Under the pieces are notes generated by a model. That model saw nothing but the letters and a program-made list of their open reading frames with translations, was not told where the DNA came from and searched no databases. Below, in pieces: positions 60,318 to 64,000 of a stretch of DNA of 64,000 nt. The stretch's first letter is position 1. The number at the start of each line of letters is the position of its first letter. This stretch comes from Balanoglossus misakiensis. Taxonomy: Eukaryota > Hemichordata. The DNA lies in assembly GCA_040954595.2 (NCBI GenBank), contig CM082593.2, positions 5,208,001 through 5,272,000 on the forward strand. The letters are read 5' to 3'. The translations under genes were made by a program, and so were the position numbers.

Positions 60318-63300
60318 ACCGGAGCTGATTGGCTAGCTTGACTGCGACTACTTCGTTTTAGAAATGCCGACAGAATAGGCTAGAAAGTTCATCTTATTTT
60401 CCTTTAATTGTGTTAGATGTATTACTGTAGTTGGAAACTGCACGATATTCTTATATGCTTGGACTCGTTCGTGATTACGGTCGGTTCCTGTCATCGTGTT
60501 GTCGTCCTCTCGCAAATTGTAATGTTAAGTTTAAATGGGCCAAAGGAATATAAAACATTTTAATGTGTTTTTTTGCCCAAGACATTGGCTTTTGCCAGAA
60601 TTGTTATTTGATACTTCTTATGTGAGTTACACATGATCCATTTTATATTCTTAATCACAGCAATAAAGAGTTCAGTGCACTGTTGATGTGTGTATGTGCT
60701 TGTCTTTCTTGGGGCAAGCTGTTCGACCTTAGCTGCTGCGAAAACTTGACGCCAAATGCGCGTGCGCAGGCCTGAAACAGTCAGACATCGTGTAAAGAAG
60801 AAATAAACCAGTATTCCCTTATTGAGGGCGGTGTACAACCAGATAACACATCGAGGTAAAAACAGCCCGGCTTTCGGTCGTTGGTGGCGGTATGAATGGT
60901 TCGTTGCCGTGGTCCCCAAGAAAACGAAAACTCTTTCAGTTTCTTTGGCAAAACAAGGTGGCAACCTTTGCCTAGCGCCTGTGAAACACACGGGAAACGT
61001 TTTTTTTTCATCAGACTCCATCCTGTCAGCCAAAGCATGGTGGCAGAATGTGGAATCAAAGAGAGACATATGTACAGAGAAGTCTTCCGAAATATGTGTT
61101 GCAATCTTTTGTGTGTTTTGCAATTGAATGTATCCATAGATATAGTTATGCTATTGCCTCTGAGCACATAGAGCAAGAGCGCTCACTGCGTAAGAGTTAA
61201 ATTTGCTATTAGGGAAATACGGTTGCCGTAGCCTCCAAGGCCTAAATGTTTACCATGGTACTAGCGCTGTTTCGCAATGTTTAATACATTATAAAGCTTT
61301 TATCCGAGGTCTACACAAAGATATATCCTCGAGGGATTACCAGGCGTTCTCTGGTGTGCCGTGGTTTCTTCCGAACTTCCTGAAAGTATCATCAATAATT
61401 TCTCTGTTCTGAAGATTATGGCTTTGTCGGTCAACTGTGTTAACGCTGGTTCGTCCTTGTCTGAACTGTTGTGAACGTTCTACATGTAAGTGTATACCGG
61501 TAGACTTGGGTATGCGCCCACAAAGTCTCGAGCCACTGACAGGATATGAGTACGTCAAGTGTTCATAATGTTCTCGCGTGATCTGACCAAAACTCAGTCC
61601 GACCGTTAATCCACGAGGCCGTAGCCAACTCGCTTTTGGCGGCGGCCATATTGAGCTTGCAAGTTGTGAATAATTAATCACTTAAAATCAAATTAAGGTG
61701 GGCAGGCAGGTAGGAGACAGCGAATGTCACACCGTATATATCTAAATACGAGACAGTACAGCTATATATGTGTACACGCAGATTTACGGGAGCACTGAGA
61801 GATACCGGGTAACGATGATCCGGAAGATTTCAGGAGTTTTGCGAGACATGATAAGTGAAATAGAGATATACGCGCGACTTATCGCTGCAAAGGCGGGAGT
61901 TTAATGTTTGAGACATCAGTTGCTTGTGGGTATACGTCTCGATATATGTGGCAAACCGTTGATGCGTTAACGTTTCAGGCCATTTATGACATATGTCTTA
62001 CGGATCTGTCTTACGACTTTATCGTGTTGAAATCTCCCACACGACAGAATTAACGGCCGTTTATGCACCTACGCACGCTCGCTCGGATGCGCTTTACAGA
62101 AGAAAAAAACCGAGACAGGATCCAAATTTTAGGAAGTCAAAGATGTTTTAGTAGTCTCCTATGCATCATTAAAATAGGCAATATCGGACAGATCCGGTTT
62201 GTCGCGTTGGGCACAATATTTTTGCAGTATTCTACCATCAAAATAAAACGTGTCTTTCAAAATGAACGTTATTTCAGTAACAGAGATGTTCTGCTATATA
62301 ACGTGGAGTTATGTACACTGAATAACATATTGCCTTTGAAATTAGTTTTTAACTTTAGTTAATCTTGGTGTCATTTTGCACCGCTGGGCAGCAGCATAAA
62401 AGATCACTAATGTCGCAAATGTAGGAAAACTAGGTTAGCGCGCTCAAGGATTTCAATCAGAGGTCGCGCCCTTATCGCGAAGATGATTTGCCTCTTCCGC
62501 GTCAGTTCCTTAATCGGATGAACATTCTCTTCCCTATTTACGTTACCATCGCCAGAAAATCACAGACAGATGGTGTACAATTCGAAACGGCACCATAATC
62601 CGCGCTTTTTAGTGCCGTTTGCTCGATCTAGTCCATCACAGGATGATCTGCGAATCTCTAAAATTCCTAATGGAGGAATTAGGCAACTCTGAAGTATATA
62701 CGTCACGTCACCCACTCTTACTCAACTGTACGCATGCGTAGAGTTAAAATGAAGTGTAGGTCGAAGAAGGTAACATTGTGCATTGTGTAGGAAAGATTAA
62801 ACATCATAAAGTCTCCGCTACGTATTGATTCGCGATCGCCTAAATTATTTAGACATCGTTAAAGTTTATGAGTCTCAGACTACACTGGCCGTGCACAGTA
62901 ACTGAAACGACGGTGAGAAAAAAAATACATTCCAGGCACGGGGATCCCGGACCAAACGGACTAGTTTTCAGCAAATTAAAATTTCCACTTGTGCGAATAG
63001 ACTGTTTCTGCTCAGTTCGAGATCTCGCGAGACTTGGTTAATTATCGTAGCTAGCAACGGGTTGGTAGCCAAAAAATACAAACAAAGCTTTGTGAGCCTT
63101 ACATGTAGTTACTGCACAAGCTAGATGACTTTGCCCTTCCCAGGGGAAAAAAACTGGAAAAAAATTAATGACTGTATCGATTTTCCTGGGGAATTAATGT
63201 AATCGGCAGATTCTTTAGATTCCACTCAGCAAAAGCCATTTCGGACACATTTATTGGCAATCTCTGGAAAATTGGGAGTCCGATTAATGTTTTTTTTTTT

Positions 63301-64000
63301 ATTATAGCGTCGATGATTAAGGCCAAAAGCGTCATTTTCGGGGATTACCCTGACATGTCACATCGACCTCATAAGAGTGTGGAGTTGGGGTACAAGCACA
63401 CACGTCTCCCATCCTCTTCGCTGATTGTAAAATGATGCAAACCCAATGTCAAATCAGCCGACGGAATCTAGAACTGTCAGAGGGCGGTAAAATATGGATT
63501 GCTGTAGTTCACATTTCATATCTCTATCTGATAACGTTCGCCCTCCATTCTTGAAATGAGGTCAACGCCACATACTTAGCGAGAACGGTACGTTATCACC
63601 TTAAAATACCGAAGATCGGCTTACGACTTTTCTGTAAAACCTGCAACAAACCGGAGAATGAAGATGGCTATAAATGATAAATCTTATAGGAAATGCGAGG
63701 CGGCTCCCTTTATGATGGTTATGTACAGTACAATATCTCCGTGCCCTTATTCTTAGGATACAATTTGACATTAAACTTTCAAGGTCTAATATACCACTTC
63801 CCCCAAAAAGCTAAAATTCATATAGAGTATACACAGAGAAATAAATTATTCAGAAATTAAAGTCCAGCGAAAGTCTTCGTCATCTGTACTCTCAACTCGG
63901 GTAAAGATAAATTAGACTTACTAATACGCCGGTTAGCCTACCAATTTCTTCCACCATAATCCATGCATGAAAGAAAATCACTTCCAAGAAATTTTAGAGA
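60318..64000. other. P5 3' region and distal intergenic DNA
   Basis: Contains the P5 3' UTR with AATAAA near 60662 and the inverted copy of a dispersed repeat at 63021-63088. Overlapping open frames at 60560-61176 (minus) and 60822-61171 (plus) cover the same DNA and show no domain. A minus-strand ATGGCCGCC near 61650 opens a frame of about 27 codons only. No gene is called. Confidence 0.45.
63021..63088 (-). repeat. Inverted copy of the TCTCGCGAGA dispersed repeat
   Basis: On the minus strand: GCTTTGTTTGTATT, CAACCCGTTGCTA, a 14-base insertion relative to 43317-43380, then CCAAGTCTCGCGAGAT. The order and strand-corrected orientation match the other copy. Confidence 0.65.

Noticed and set aside
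60560-61123. 187-codon minus-strand frame
   Set aside because: Overlaps other long frames on both strands, shows no domain or signal, and includes the P5 poly(A) region on the other strand.

Overview
This window is animal nuclear DNA: spliced genes with GT-AG introns, noncoding 5' exons, AATAAA poly(A) signals and many simple repeats. The best guess is an invertebrate deuterostome, most likely an amphioxus (Branchiostoma). The guess rests on the close COPS4/LIN54 pairing also known in vertebrates, an RGR/peropsin-type opsin, a tandem pair of secreted Cu/Zn superoxide dismutases, moderate introns and abundant GTACATGTAC-type repeats. The species cannot be proved from sequence reading alone.

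Layout. (1) 0.6-4.0 kb, minus strand: COPS4 (COP9 signalosome subunit 4), complete in ten coding exons. (2) 4.0-4.4 kb: a short divergent promoter shared with LIN54; it carries a GGGCGCG-N4-TTTGAA arrangement that matches the CDE/CHR element read by the DREAM/MuvB complex. (3) 4.4-10.9 kb, plus strand: LIN54, the CHR-binding subunit of that complex, complete in ten coding exons, with uORFs, a MITE and copies of a dispersed repeat in its introns. (4) 15.6-18.9 kb, plus strand: a five-exon opsin that keeps the retinal lysine and the E181-type counterion but has changed the DRY, CWxP and NPxxY signalling motifs. (5) 19.3-25.4 kb, plus strand: two secreted Cu/Zn SOD genes with matching exon structure, followed at 26.3 kb by a frameshifted remnant of a third. 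(6) 27.7-60.3 kb: a gene-poor stretch holding five small secreted-prepropeptide genes (called P1-P5 here). Each has a splice acceptor just before the start codon, a signal peptide, a propeptide and a basic processing site. P2-P5 end in a short cysteine-rich module with the shared core C-x(4,5)-C-x3-C and fall into two pairs (P2/P5 and P3/P4). P1 differs in its C-terminus.

How the genes fit together. COPS4 and LIN54 form a conserved head-to-head pair of housekeeping and cell-cycle genes. The opsin and the SODs are independent, and the SODs are a local tandem expansion. The P2-P5 group looks like a diverged local family of processed cysteine-rich peptides of unknown function and is the best candidate in the window for something undescribed. 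The rest is intergenic or intronic DNA with microsatellites, a compound repeat duplication and dispersed repeats.
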